From Dellaglioa algida DSM 15638 (GTDB lineage: Bacteria > Bacillota > Bacilli > Lactobacillales > Lactobacillaceae): a stretch of 64,000 nt of DNA. The notes beneath the pieces are model-generated. The model worked only from the letters and a program-made list of their open reading frames with translations. It did no database searches and was not told the origin of the DNA. Position numbers and translations under genes: made by a program. Positions 1-8,393 of the stretch are shown here, in pieces. Where the stretch lies: positions 1 to 64,000 of the forward strand of contig NZ_AZDI01000003.1 of the NCBI RefSeq assembly GCF_001434695.1. The letters run 5' to 3'. Numbering within the stretch: position 1 is the stretch's first letter; each line of letters starts with the position of its first letter.

Positions 1-2131
1 GGTTGGTTTTATATGTTGTGCCTAAAGCACCCGTCATCGCAATATTAGGACTTATTTCTTTCTGATTTTCATCAACATATTTTACTGTTACGGAGCCTAT
101 TATAATTGGTTCCGTATTCTTACTATAAATATATGTTACAACTAAATTACCGTTAACATATTTCCCTGATTCTTTTGCACTATTCGCATGAATATTCTTA
201 AAAGTATAACCAGAAATCATCTGTCTGCTTGTGGAATATTCTGTCCCTTCTTCGCCAATCAATATAATATCAGGGCTAATTGAATTACCAATTTCATCGT
301 TATATTTCACCGTTACAGTGCCTTCTTTCAACGGTTCTACTTCTGGTTCTTTATCTTTCTTGTACACGTACGTAATTGTTTGTTCCTTTGTCCCATGAGT
401 TCCATTCGCATTTTCTGGTGTTTCTTTTAGAACCCACCCAGCAATGTCTTTACCACTTGTTTCGTACTTATCCCCAACTTTGCCTGTTGGTAGGATATCT
501 GAATCACTGATCTTGTTGCCTTTTTCGTCAACATAGTTGACTGTGATCTTTTCTGCTTCTGCTCTTTCATACACATAATTAACCGTTTGAGCCGTTTTGC
601 TAAATTTGCCAGTTGCATTAGATGGAGTCGCTTTTAGCACCCATCCTTCAACATTTTTAGCAATTGTTGCATACTGATCATCAACTCTACCATTTAACGT
701 ATCAGATTCCGTGATTTTAGTCCCATTAATATCAACATAATTAACCGTAATAGGTGCTGCTTCTTCTTTTTGATACACATAAGATACTTCTTGTGATATT
801 CCATTATAGGTTCCATTTGCTGTACCTTTTATTTCTTTAAACACCCATCCGGCAATGTCCTTTTGTTCAGTTGTATATGTTTCACCATACTTACCTTGTA
901 AAATAATTTCTGGTTTCAACACATTTCCCTTTGTGTCAACATATTTTACCGTAACAGGCGCTGCTTTTTGACGTGCGTAATGAACAACAATTTCGCCCTG
1001 TTCTAAAGCATACGTCAAATCGCCATTATCCGTATATGCCGTATCAGCACTCTTAGTCACACTTGTTAGCGAGTATCCTTTATTCATTCCTAATATTTTT
1101 GCATTAGAAGCATCAATGTTATTTTTAATGTTTTCTGTCGTTCCAACTTGACCTTCAAAATTTTCTGCATCAATAATTTCATTTTCACCATCTGAGTCAT
1201 CAACGTAACGTACCTTTGCGACACCTACCGCATCATATTTAAATTCTTTAAGTTTAAATTGTTGTAAGTTCGTAAAATTACCTGTTGACGCCGATAAAAA
1301 GAAAGCATAATTTTTATTTGTTTCCCAGTCCAAAATATTTCTTTCCCATATTTTCCCATCATATTTAACGGTCATAATGTGTGTCTGTCCATCATATTCC
1401 ATTAAGAAATCTTTAAAAACATTCCCCGCTGGCTCCGTTATTTTTTGAGCGGCGGCATTACCGGTTCCATCATATGTTTCAACAATTCCGATTTCGTCAG
1501 CCCTCATAAAGGCACCAAAGGCATTACCTTGTCCACTTACGTTAATATTAGGAGATCCTTGAAACTGCCTCGGATCTGATAGGAATCTTTCCGCTTTTGC
1601 GTTAAAGAAAGTATCCGCCTTCCATCCAAACGATTTAGGCAATCCACCAAGTCCGATTGCCCCGCCATCGTCCCCAACTAGACCTGGATCACCGTCAAGA
1701 AACCCAACACCAATACCATCCGCTCCACCTTTTTTTTGAGTTTTATTCCCAATGTTAACTAATCCCGATAAAGAAAAACTTTGCTCAATGTTAATTTTTG
1801 ACTTCAGCGTCATATTTCCAACTTCATGAGTTAAATCCTGGGTCAACGTCACGACGCCAGTTTGCTGATTGTAACTTGCATCACCTTGTAAATTAAAATA
1901 GTTCAAAAAATTTGCTGGTGTTACAATCGCACCACTTCTTACTGATTTTGATTCTAAAATTAAAGGACTAATTAAACTATTTTGAATTAATCCCTGATTA
2001 ACATCGCTTCGTTCAACAAGCTGATCTAATCTGTTTGCCTTAACTGGGCTTACCATTGGACTCATAAGCATGCCACCACTTATCAAGCCTAAAATTAAGT
2101 ATTTTTTATATTTTCCCGTATGAATTGTCAT
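1..2131 (-). CDS. Secreted L-type lectin / MucBP-repeat adhesin (C-terminus beyond window)
   Basis: Open from an ATG at 2131 to the window edge (about 710 codons), so the C-terminus and any sortase motif are not visible. A GAGGAG ribosome site precedes the ATG. Residues 1-32 form a signal peptide ending near SPVKA. About residues 60-290 look like a bacterial L-type (legume-like) lectin domain with Gly/Asp-rich loops (GADGIG, DGDPGLVGDDGG). A divergent MucBP-like unit (about 302-385) is followed by at least four and a half MucBP repeats of about 70 residues, each with a VTVKYVD-type start and a VxYVY-type end. Such proteins bind mucus or glycans at the cell surface. The lectin call is by motif style; the MucBP call is firm. 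Confidence 0.8.
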   Translation of the reverse strand, partial: MTIHTGKYKKYLILGLISGGMLMSPMVSPVKANRLDQLVERSDVNQGLIQNSLISPLILESKSVRSGAIVTPANFLNYFNLQGDASYNQQTGVVTLTQDLTHEVGNMTLKSKINIEQSFSLSGLVNIGNKTQKKGGADGIGVGFLDGDPGLVGDDGGAIGLGGLPKSFGWKADTFFNAKAERFLSDPRQFQGSPNINVSGQGNAFGAFMRADEIGIVETYDGTGNAAAQKITEPAGNVFKDFLMEYDGQTHIMTVKYDGKIWERNILDWETNKNYAFFLSASTGNFTNLQQFKLKEFKYDAVGVAKVRYVDDSDGENEIIDAENFEGQVGTTENIKNNIDASNAKILGMNKGYSLTSVTKSADTAYTDNGDLTYALEQGEIVVHYARQKAAPVTVKYVDTKGNVLKPEIILQGKYGETYTTEQKDIAGWVFKEIKGTANGTYNGISQEVSYVYQKEEAAPITVNYVDINGTKITESDTLNGRVDDQYATIAKNVEGWVLKATPSNATGKFSKTAQTVNYVYERAEAEKITVNYVDEKGNKISDSDILPTGKVGDKYETSGKDIAGWVLKETPENANGTHGTKEQTITYVYKKDKEPEVEPLKEGTVTVKYNDEIGNSISPDIILIGEEGTEYSTSRQMISGYTFKNIHANSAKESGKYVNGNLVVTYIYSKNTEPIIIGSVTVKYVDENQKEISPNIAMTGALGTTYKTN

Positions 2132-2209
2132 CCTGCTCTCCTCGTTTCTTTTATGAATGGGGGGATTAGTTAAACAGTTCTTTCTACATAATATTTTTTA
2201 TATGAAACG

Positions 2210-2335
2210 TTATGTTGGGTCTCTTGCCGCTTTTACTTTTTCAACAATTGAAAGACTCAAATTTAAATGGTGATTAGAAATCCCTTCAATCCAATAAGAA
2301 CTGTTCACGTTTAATTTTTTTATGTATAATTTCAT
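2210..2335 (-). CDS. Possible 41-aa small protein upstream of the adhesin
   Basis: A short frame starting with MKLYIKKLNV and ending in KAARDPT lies on the same strand as the adhesin, in its upstream region. A weak AAGAAAGG lies about 12 bases before the ATG. I do not recognise it. It has no signal peptide, membrane segment or cysteine. It may be a chance frame in the leader of the adhesin gene. Confidence 0.2.
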   Translation of the reverse strand: MKLYIKKLNVNSSYWIEGISNHHLNLSLSIVEKVKAARDPT

Positions 2336-2466
2336 AATTACACCAAGCCTTTCTTACATATTATTTAATTAATAAAAATATAGCTATTATTTTTTATCTA
2401 TATTAATCATAACTAAATTATTATTAATTTGTCAAATAAAACGCTTTCTTTAGTTATACAAATAAA

Positions 2467-2503
2467 AAAATACAGCTAAAATATTAAATTTTAGCTGTAT
2501 TTT
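2467..2503 (-). terminator. Rho-independent terminator of the gln operon
   Basis: Inverted repeat AAATACAGCTAAAAT / ATTTTAGCTGTATTT with a five-base loop, followed on the minus strand by a T run, just after the stop codon of the last permease gene. Confidence 0.8.
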
Positions 2504-2519
2504 CAATTCATTACTATTT

Positions 2520-3176
2520 TTATCTAGCTAATCGTCTTTCTAAGTATCTTGAAACCAATGATAGTGCATAACATACGACAAAATACATCACCGCTAGGGC
2601 GACGAACATAGGAATCACATAATTAGTATTTTGACCGTATACTAACTGAGCATGATACAACAACTCCGGTAAAACGATAATTGTTGCCAATGATGTATCT
2701 TTAATTAATGAAATAAATTGACTAACTAAAGGTGGAATCATTTTCTTCAAGGCCTGAGGTAAAACAATCACTCGTAACCCTTGCCAATAAGTTAACCCAT
2801 TTGCACGAGCGCCCTCCATTTGACCGGGTTCAACTGCTTGAATTCCACTTCGAATAATTTCTGCCAACATTGCCGATTCAAACACTGTCATTGCCAGTGT
2901 TGCTGACCAAAATATTGATAGTCGAATACCGACATTAGCTAAACCAAAGTAGACGAAAAATAATATTAAAAGTAAAGGTAAATTACGAATTAAATCGATC
3001 ACAAATCCAACGATTGCTGATAAACGTTTTACTTTAATATAACGTGTCAGGCCTAGAATAGCGCCAATAATAAAACTAAAAATAATTGAAATAACTGAAA
3101 CTTCGATTGTAACTAACAACCCCTGTAGCAGGTAACGAATATTTTCCCAACTATATGCTGCAATAAAATCTGACAT
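2520..3176 (-). CDS. glnP: Glutamine/polar amino acid ABC transporter permease
   Basis: A 218-residue membrane protein of the HisM/GlnP permease family. It is one of two permease subunits that would form the channel of an importer with the binding protein and ATPase encoded upstream. Several hydrophobic segments are visible, and the EAA loop that contacts the ATPase appears as EGARANGLTYWQGLRVIVLPQA near residues 122-143. It is the last gene of the operon, 17 bases after the other permease, and is followed by a terminator. The order ATPase, binding protein, permease, permease matches Bacillus glnQHMP. Substrate (glutamine or a related amino acid) is inferred from the family. Confidence 0.85.
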   Translation of the reverse strand: MSDFIAAYSWENIRYLLQGLLVTIEVSVISIIFSFIIGAILGLTRYIKVKRLSAIVGFVIDLIRNLPLLLILFFVYFGLANVGIRLSIFWSATLAMTVFESAMLAEIIRSGIQAVEPGQMEGARANGLTYWQGLRVIVLPQALKKMIPPLVSQFISLIKDTSLATIIVLPELLYHAQLVYGQNTNYVIPMFVALAVMYFVVCYALSLVSRYLERRLAR

Positions 3177-3193
3177 AATTTTCTAGACCCCCT

Positions 3194-3832
3194 TTAACTT
3201 AATTTCTTTTCTAAATGTCTCATGTAATAACTCAATGGCATTGTAATAATTAAATACAAAACCCCAATAATAATGTATGTATTAATAGTATCAAACGTCG
3301 TTGACGCAATAATATCACCCTGATACATCAAATCAAATCCAGCAACGAAAGCTAAAACTGATGAGTTTTTTACCAAGTTGATGAATTGATTTCCTAAAGG
3401 TGGAATAACGTATTTAAATGCTTGGGGTAAAATAATATGGAACATTGCCTGCATAAATGTTAATCCATTTGAGCGAGCGCCTTCCATTTGTCCTGGGTCT
3501 ACGGCTTGAATTCCTGCCCGGACTGTCTCCGCAATAAAAGCAGACGTATAAATCGTTAATCCAATTGTCCCAGCTGTAAACCCATTTATATTTGTGACGT
3601 ACATGGGTACGACAACGTAGAAGAACATCGCCACAACCAATAATGGAATATTTCTAAAGACTTCGATATAAATGCGCGCAATGATTTTTAAAATTCGGTA
3701 GGGCATTTCTTCTAAAATCGCGAAAAAAGAACCAATTATCAAACTAAAAAATAGCGCAAGGATACTTGAAAATAACGTATAACCGAGTCCTGTTAGTAGC
3801 GCTTGCCAGTTCTCCGTAAAAATTGTAATCAT
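3194..3832 (-). CDS. glnM: Glutamine/polar amino acid ABC transporter permease
   Basis: A 212-residue inner-membrane permease, sister of the following gene. The EAA loop reads EGARSNGLTFMQAMFHIILP, and the spacing of membrane segments is the same, so the two probably form a heterodimer. The start codon overlaps the stop of the binding-protein gene by four bases (ATGA), which suggests coupled translation. Symbol taken from gene order by analogy with glnQHMP. Confidence 0.85.
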   Translation of the reverse strand: MITIFTENWQALLTGLGYTLFSSILALFFSLIIGSFFAILEEMPYRILKIIARIYIEVFRNIPLLVVAMFFYVVVPMYVTNINGFTAGTIGLTIYTSAFIAETVRAGIQAVDPGQMEGARSNGLTFMQAMFHIILPQAFKYVIPPLGNQFINLVKNSSVLAFVAGFDLMYQGDIIASTTFDTINTYIIIGVLYLIITMPLSYYMRHLEKKLS

Positions 3833-4656
3833 TGTTGACTCGCCTCCTTCACGCTAAAGCCTGGAATATCGCCAAACCATTTATTTAATAACTTTTCATA
3901 AGTACCATCGGCACGCATTTCAGCAAGTGCTTTATTGATTTGATTTTTGAATTTATCTTGACCCTTATCAATTGCGATTCCGTAAGGCTCATGCGTAAAC
4001 GTACCACCAACAACGGAAAAATCAGGGTTTTCTTTAACCATCCCATATAAAATACCATTATCGGTTGTCAAAGCATCACCCTGTCCAGATTTCAGTGCTG
4101 TCAATGCTTGCGCATAGTCATCAAGTTCTAATACTTCTGCTTTTGGTGCATACTTCTTCATGTTAATCACTGAAGTCGACCCTTTAACACCTAACACAAT
4201 CATACCGTCCTTATTTACATCTTTCACGGACTTAATCGAACTTTCTTTCTTAACTAAAATCGATTGTCCAGCAGCAAAATAAGGGTTTGAGAAATCAACT
4301 TGCTTCTCACGATCTTTAGAAATCGACATTGTTGCGATAATTGCATCAATATTACCATTTTTTAGGAGCGGTATTCTTGTTTTACTTGTTACTTGAACAA
4401 AATTAGCCGTTGCATCTTTACCAAGTATCTTCTTCGTAACGGCATCAGCGATGTCAATATCAAATCCTTGAGTTTTGCCCGTTTTAATATTCATTAAACC
4501 AAATAATTTTGTATCTGCCTTAACGCCCCAGTTAATTGTTTTTGTTTCTTTAGCCGTCGTTAAGATATCAGCTTTATTTTTTGAGCCACAGCCCGCAATA
4601 ACTAATACCATAATTAAACTCATAAACAATAAACTGATCTTTTTAAATTGTTTCAT
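3829..4656 (-). CDS. glnH: Amino acid ABC transporter substrate-binding lipoprotein
   Basis: A 275-residue extracellular lipoprotein of solute-binding family 3. The lipobox VIAGC places the lipidated cysteine at residue 23. The mature part has family features such as GFDIDIADAVTKKILG (about 65-80) and the DAIIATMSISKDREKQVDFSNPY-type hinge region (about 107-129). It would capture glutamine or a related polar amino acid and deliver it to the two permeases encoded next. It lies 34 bases downstream of the ATPase gene. Confidence 0.88.
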   Translation of the reverse strand: MKQFKKISLLFMSLIMVLVIAGCGSKNKADILTTAKETKTINWGVKADTKLFGLMNIKTGKTQGFDIDIADAVTKKILGKDATANFVQVTSKTRIPLLKNGNIDAIIATMSISKDREKQVDFSNPYFAAGQSILVKKESSIKSVKDVNKDGMIVLGVKGSTSVINMKKYAPKAEVLELDDYAQALTALKSGQGDALTTDNGILYGMVKENPDFSVVGGTFTHEPYGIAIDKGQDKFKNQINKALAEMRADGTYEKLLNKWFGDIPGFSVKEASQQ

Positions 4657-4690
4657 TATTTAATCCCCACTCTCACAGTCTTGAGTTCCT

Positions 4691-5428
4691 CTAATGTTTA
4701 ATAATTTTACTCAAGAATTTTTTTGCACGCTCTTCTTTTGGATTATCGAAAAATTCTGCCGTTGTATCATCTTCGAGAATTTGACCATCCGCCATGAAAA
4801 CAACACGATCAGCGACTTCACGAGCAAATCCCATTTCATGAGTAACAACAATCATTGTGATTCCTTCATTTTTCGCGATATCTTTCATAACTTTTAAAAC
4901 ATCATCAATCGTTTCTGGATCCAATGCAGATGTTGGTTCATCAAATAATAGTGCCTTAGGTTTCATGGCTAAACTACGTGCAATGGCAATTCGTTGTGAT
5001 TGTCCACCAGATAACATTCTAGGATATGATTGTGCTTTATCAGCAAGACCAACTGTTTCCAATAAGTCCAATGCAATTTTTTTATTTTCAGCTTCATCTC
5101 GTTTTAAAACTAAGCGTGGTGCAAGCATAATATTTTCAAGAACAGTCTTATTTTCGTATAAGTTGAAATGTTGGAAAACCATACCAACATTTTTTCTGAT
5201 CTTATCGATATTTGTTTTTTTGTCTGCTAAATCAAAGTTTGTAACCAATAGCTGACCTTCGTTAACTTGTTCCAAGCCGTTAATCGTCCTGATTAACGTA
5301 CTTTTCCCCGATCCAGATGGCCCAATAATAACAACTACTTCGCCCGCTTCAACTTTCAAGTTGATGTTCTTCAATGCGTGAAATTTGTCATAATATTTCT
5401 CCACATTTTTAAATTCGATCATTGCCAT
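4691..5428 (-). CDS. glnQ: Amino acid ABC transporter ATP-binding protein
   Basis: A 245-residue ABC ATPase that powers the importer. Walker A is GPSGSGKST at residues 36-44. The signature motif LSGGQ and the Walker B motif LLFDEPTSALD follow in the usual order, and length is typical for GlnQ/HisP. It is the first gene of the four-gene operon. The ATG at 5428 has AAGGGG eight to nine bases upstream; an ATG two codons later is less well spaced. Confidence 0.92.
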   Translation of the reverse strand: MAMIEFKNVEKYYDKFHALKNINLKVEAGEVVVIIGPSGSGKSTLIRTINGLEQVNEGQLLVTNFDLADKKTNIDKIRKNVGMVFQHFNLYENKTVLENIMLAPRLVLKRDEAENKKIALDLLETVGLADKAQSYPRMLSGGQSQRIAIARSLAMKPKALLFDEPTSALDPETIDDVLKVMKDIAKNEGITMIVVTHEMGFAREVADRVVFMADGQILEDDTTAEFFDNPKEERAKKFLSKIIKH

Positions 5429-5479
5429 ATGCTTAATCCCCTTCTCATAACTCTCTTATTCTTTTTTTGTGATACTTTA

Positions 5480-5509
5480 ATTATACTACCAAATCAACTT
5501 TCAAATGAA
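5480..5509 (-). promoter_or_regulatory. Probable promoter of glnQHMP
   Basis: On the minus strand a perfect -10 box TATAAT (5480-5485) lies 18 bases after a weak -35 TTCATT (5504-5509), about 50 bases upstream of glnQ. The -35 is poor, so the call is moderate. Confidence 0.45.
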
Positions 5510-5549
5510 CTTTTAATTTCAGCATTTTTTAAATGTACCATATAACCGC

Positions 5550-5587
5550 AAAAAAAAGCGACAGCAAAGTATTTTTGCTACCGCTTT
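5550..5587 (-). terminator. Terminator after the DUF6681-like gene
   Basis: Minus-strand hairpin AAAAGCG-GT-AGCAAA / TTTGCT-GT-CGCTTTT followed by eight T, beginning at the stop codon of the gene at 5592-6404. Confidence 0.8.
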
Positions 5588-5591
5588 TCTA

Positions 5592-6404
5592 CTAATTTTC
5601 TTTTTCTTTGTAGGCAATTTGAATTTTAACGTGGAATTTATGCATTTCTTCAATAACCGACGAACGTCCCGCAATTTTCCGATTACCACCGGATAAAGTT
5701 GCAGTCGCCAGATAAATATCATACTGGCCCTTAGCTGTCTCAATATCAGACAGGCCCACATGTGTCAGGTGCCCAATCACTTGTTGATCCATTTGGTTCA
5801 TTCCGGCATAAACATTCATTTTTCCATTTTCTATTTTTAATTCAAAAAAAGGAAAGGCCACAGGTTGCGTTAATTCAGATATTGGCTTACCTGTACTTTG
5901 AATTTCTTTCATGATAGCATCATCCGATAACCCGTCATAATCGAAAGCAGAATAATCAACTTGCTTCATTTGGCTCGCAATTTGTTGAACAGCTAGTTTC
6001 TCATCCCTACTCGATTTTATCGTCGCTGGCATCATAATTTTTGAATCAAATAGCCCGTTCGTTTGGACGTAACCAGGTTGCATCCGACGACGTTCACCAC
6101 CTTCAGTGGCTTGTTTAGGTGGCCCACCCAATAATTTTTCAATTTTTGGGGATGGATCAAATTTAGTGGTTTTGTTAGTAAAGTAGTAAAGCATATTTAA
6201 TCCAACAAAATATAGTAATACCAGAAAAATCAGAATAAATAAACTGCCACGAAGGTAATACCCATTAATGAAATAACGTGATGCCACATACAATAGATAC
6301 CAGTTACCAAGAAAACCTAAAATAGTATAGATTCTATTTTTTAATTTTAAATTAACGTTAAAAAAACCCAAGTAATGATTTGCTAAATCTAATAAACTAA
6401 ACAT
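5592..6404 (-). CDS. Two-TM membrane protein with long cytoplasmic tail (DUF6681-like)
   Basis: A 270-residue protein with two hydrophobic helices near the N-terminus (about 25-50 and 53-75) and a soluble C-terminal part of about 190 residues with no catalytic motif I recognise. It resembles conserved lactobacillus membrane proteins annotated as DUF6681; that assignment is from memory of the family style. It lies 17 bases downstream of the Ser-rich gene, so the two are probably co-transcribed and end at the terminator just downstream. ATG is preceded by GGAGG. Function unknown. Confidence 0.65.
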   Translation of the reverse strand: MFSLLDLANHYLGFFNVNLKLKNRIYTILGFLGNWYLLYVASRYFINGYYLRGSLFILIFLVLLYFVGLNMLYYFTNKTTKFDPSPKIEKLLGGPPKQATEGGERRRMQPGYVQTNGLFDSKIMMPATIKSSRDEKLAVQQIASQMKQVDYSAFDYDGLSDDAIMKEIQSTGKPISELTQPVAFPFFELKIENGKMNVYAGMNQMDQQVIGHLTHVGLSDIETAKGQYDIYLATATLSGGNRKIAGRSSVIEEMHKFHVKIQIAYKEKEN

Positions 6405-6421
6405 CTCTTGACCTCCAATCT

Positions 6422-6877
6422 CTAATCAGTACCCGTCGCCGTTGTACTTGCTTGCGCAGGCGTTACATTTTTCTTATCCTTTACACTGCTGCTTGTTGCC
6501 GTGCTTGCCTTATCTGCGGTCACGGTATCGTCCGCGTTCGAAGAAGCGCTGCTCTCATTAGTCGTGTCATCTGCGCTTGTACTTTCCGCCTTTGACGACG
6601 ATTCTTTGGCAACACTCGAGCTGCTTGATTCCGACTCCACGCTTTCCGCCGAAGATGAGGATACCTCCGAACTGGTTTCAGAAGAGGTTTCTACTTTTTT
6701 AGAGCTCGAATTGCCATCTACCTTCGGCATAGACGAAGATGATGACACTGTTGAAGAGACCGTTGCCCCTTCATTTGTATTCGTCGTTTTATTCACAACA
6801 ACGTTCGTCGCACCTAATGCAAGTACTATAGAAACAATTGCAAAAGGCGTAATAAATGGTGGCGTTCTATAAGCCAT
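6422..6877 (-). CDS. Membrane-anchored Ser/Thr-rich protein
   Basis: A 151-residue protein with one N-terminal hydrophobic segment (about 10-28) followed by a tail made mostly of Ser, Glu, Ala, Thr, Asp and Lys. The tail resembles a glycosylated or wall-spanning stalk. Low complexity prevents any family call. The ATG has GGAG upstream. GC content is locally higher than in neighbours because of the Ser/Ala/Asp codons. It appears to form an operon with the DUF6681-like gene. Confidence 0.65.
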   Translation of the reverse strand: MAYRTPPFITPFAIVSIVLALGATNVVVNKTTNTNEGATVSSTVSSSSSMPKVDGNSSSKKVETSSETSSEVSSSSAESVESESSSSSVAKESSSKAESTSADDTTNESSASSNADDTVTADKASTATSSSVKDKKNVTPAQASTTATGTD

Positions 6878-6946
6878 TAACTCTCACTCCAATTTTATAC
6901 TTCTTCCATTAAACCATATGCTGTTGAATTTTATTCGAAGATATTC

Positions 6947-7459
6947 TTAATTTTTCACTAATTTTTCTTGGCACTCATCGCAAATTCCATGCAATTCAAA
7001 TTTATGTTCTTCAATTTTATAGCCGGGTAACTGATTTTCAAAATACCCCAGTGGACAACTATCTAGTTCAACAACTTTACTACAAGATGTACAAATAAAA
7101 TGGTGATGATGTTTATGACTAAAATCACATTGATATTTTACGCAGGCACGTTCACCATTCATTCGTTGTTCAACTAGTCCCATTTCTTTAAATTCTTTAA
7201 TGTTGCGATAGATAGTATTGTGACTCATCCCCGGGTATTGATTCCTCATATAGTCGTCTACAACGGTCACATCAACGTAAGATTCCTCATATTGACTTAG
7301 ATACGTTAATAAACTCTTTCTTTGTTTCGTTATTTTATATTTATTTTCTTTTAAAATATGCAAAGCATCGTCAATTAATTCTGTCAAAAGTTTGATCTCC
7401 ATTTCTAAACAATAATGATTACTCTTTAAAAAGAATACCATATCAGATAAAAAAAGCAA
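6947..7459 (-). CDS. Fur-family metalloregulator
   Basis: DNA-binding repressor of the Fur/Zur/PerR family. A winged helix (KYKITKQRKSLLTYL to NTIYRNIKEFKEMGLV) is followed by a metal-binding dimerisation part with a His cluster (HKHHHH) and two CxxC pairs (CTSC, CDEC) that would hold structural zinc. The longest frame begins at a TTG at 7459, directly after the TGA of the upstream gene, with AAGGG close by. By length the family would start at M20 (7402), but no good ribosome site is visible there, so the start is unresolved. Which metal or peroxide it senses cannot be told; no target operator was recognised nearby. Confidence 0.85.
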   Translation of the reverse strand: MLFLSDMVFFLKSNHYCLEMEIKLLTELIDDALHILKENKYKITKQRKSLLTYLSQYEESYVDVTVVDDYMRNQYPGMSHNTIYRNIKEFKEMGLVEQRMNGERACVKYQCDFSHKHHHHFICTSCSKVVELDSCPLGYFENQLPGYKIEEHKFELHGICDECQEKLVKN

Positions 7460-8020
7460 TCAGCCCTTATCCAGTGATGCAATCAATCCATTAATCTGTT
7501 TCTTCGCATCATTTAAGTCATCATTAATAATAATGTGCGCGATTCCTTCGAGGTCTGTCGGTAACTCCATATCTCGTTTAGCTTCACCCGAATCCAGTCT
7601 TAAACTACGATTTTTAGCGGTGTCACCACGCTTAGTTAACCGATCTTTTAATATCTGTGTATCGGACACACATAAATATAAAATAACAGTCTCCTTTGGT
7701 AGTTCCGTTGAATACGTAATTGCGCCCGCCGTATCCAGCACAATTGTTGCATTTTCAGAGTCTGACCAAGCAACATCTATGGCTTCTCTTGAGGATCCAT
7801 AGTAATGGCGATCATACTCGACATGTTCTAAATAGTGAAAATTAAAAAACGTTTCGTTTGATTCAAAATAATAATCACGACCATTTTTTTCATTATCTCT
7901 CGGTTGTCTCGTTGTATGTGTAATGACTTTTTTAGCACTGAAATGTTCCGTTAGATAGTCTCTAATTGTTGTTTTACCAGTCCCCGGAGCTCCCGTAATG
8001 ACGAAGATTCTTTTTTGCAT
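7460..8020 (-). CDS. Guanylate-kinase-like P-loop protein
   Basis: A 186-residue nucleotide kinase-like protein. The P-loop is GAPGTGKTT at residues 10-18. It is followed by THTTRQPR (about 34-41) and YYFES, the positions that bind GMP in guanylate kinases, so a guanylate kinase paralogue is the best guess. It ends exactly where the Fur-family gene may begin, which suggests coupled expression. A housekeeping gmk is expected elsewhere in the genome; the role of this paralogue is unknown. Confidence 0.7.
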   Translation of the reverse strand: MQKRIFVITGAPGTGKTTIRDYLTEHFSAKKVITHTTRQPRDNEKNGRDYYFESNETFFNFHYLEHVEYDRHYYGSSREAIDVAWSDSENATIVLDTAGAITYSTELPKETVILYLCVSDTQILKDRLTKRGDTAKNRSLRLDSGEAKRDMELPTDLEGIAHIIINDDLNDAKKQINGLIASLDKG

Positions 8021-8064
8021 TAAATCATTCCTTTATTATTTTTAATTAATCTAAAACAAATGTC

Positions 8065-8093
8065 TTGCATTCATTTTCTATACGTACTATACT
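8065..8093 (+). promoter_or_regulatory. Strong sigma-A promoter of the 59-aa gene
   Basis: TTGCAT (8065-8070), 17-base spacer, TATACT (8088-8093). It is about 70 bases upstream of the small gene and points toward it. Confidence 0.75.
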
Positions 8094-8164
8094 AACCTTC
8101 TACCAGAGAAAAAAGAATGCGCTTTCAAGGTAGTAGTATATAGAAACATGGAGGATACAAACTT

Positions 8165-8344
8165 ATGAAATTTGGAACATTTAGTAAGAACTGGTACACG
8201 GTTTCTTTAGACACTGAGAAACAAATCTTTATCGCTAGTTCAAAAAATAATCCAGCCATTTCAGGTTCTGGGGTAACAATCGAAACAGCCGTTTCCAACT
8301 TATCATCAGAAATGAAATACGTTCAATCTGGACAACTTGTATAG
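8165..8344 (+). CDS. Orphan 59-aa small protein
   Basis: A 59-residue soluble protein starting MKFGTFSKNWYTVSL and ending in YVQSGQLV. It has GGAGG ten bases before the ATG, a consensus promoter upstream and a hairpin terminator directly after the stop, so it is a monocistronic gene flanked by genes on the other strand. I do not recognise the family. No signal peptide, membrane segment or cysteine is present; the composition suggests a small beta-rich cytoplasmic protein. Confidence 0.75.
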   Translation: MKFGTFSKNWYTVSLDTEKQIFIASSKNNPAISGSGVTIETAVSNLSSEMKYVQSGQLV

Positions 8345-8384
8345 AGGGTAAATGTGAGCTCACGCACATCAACCCTTTTTTATT
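8345..8384 (+). terminator. Terminator of the 59-aa gene
   Basis: AGGGT / ACCCT and ATGTG / CACAT arms around a GTGAGCTCAC core, then a T-rich run, starting directly at the stop codon. Confidence 0.75.
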
Positions 8385-8393
8385 TGGTCTTTT

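Larger units (their letters stand above)
2132..2519. other. 388-base gap between adhesin gene and gln operon
   Basis: Very AT-rich. It holds the gln operon terminator at its right end, the possible 41-aa frame, and presumably the adhesin promoter on the minus strand, although no convincing -35/-10 pair stands out. Nothing else was recognised. Confidence 0.5.

Noticed and set aside
427-618. 63-aa frame inside the edge adhesin
   Set aside because: It overlaps MucBP repeats in another frame and has no ribosome site; the adhesin frame is fully open.
2441-2456. cre site near the gln terminator
   Set aside because: AGAAAGCGTTTTAT has three mismatches to the consensus and is more than 300 bases from the adhesin start.
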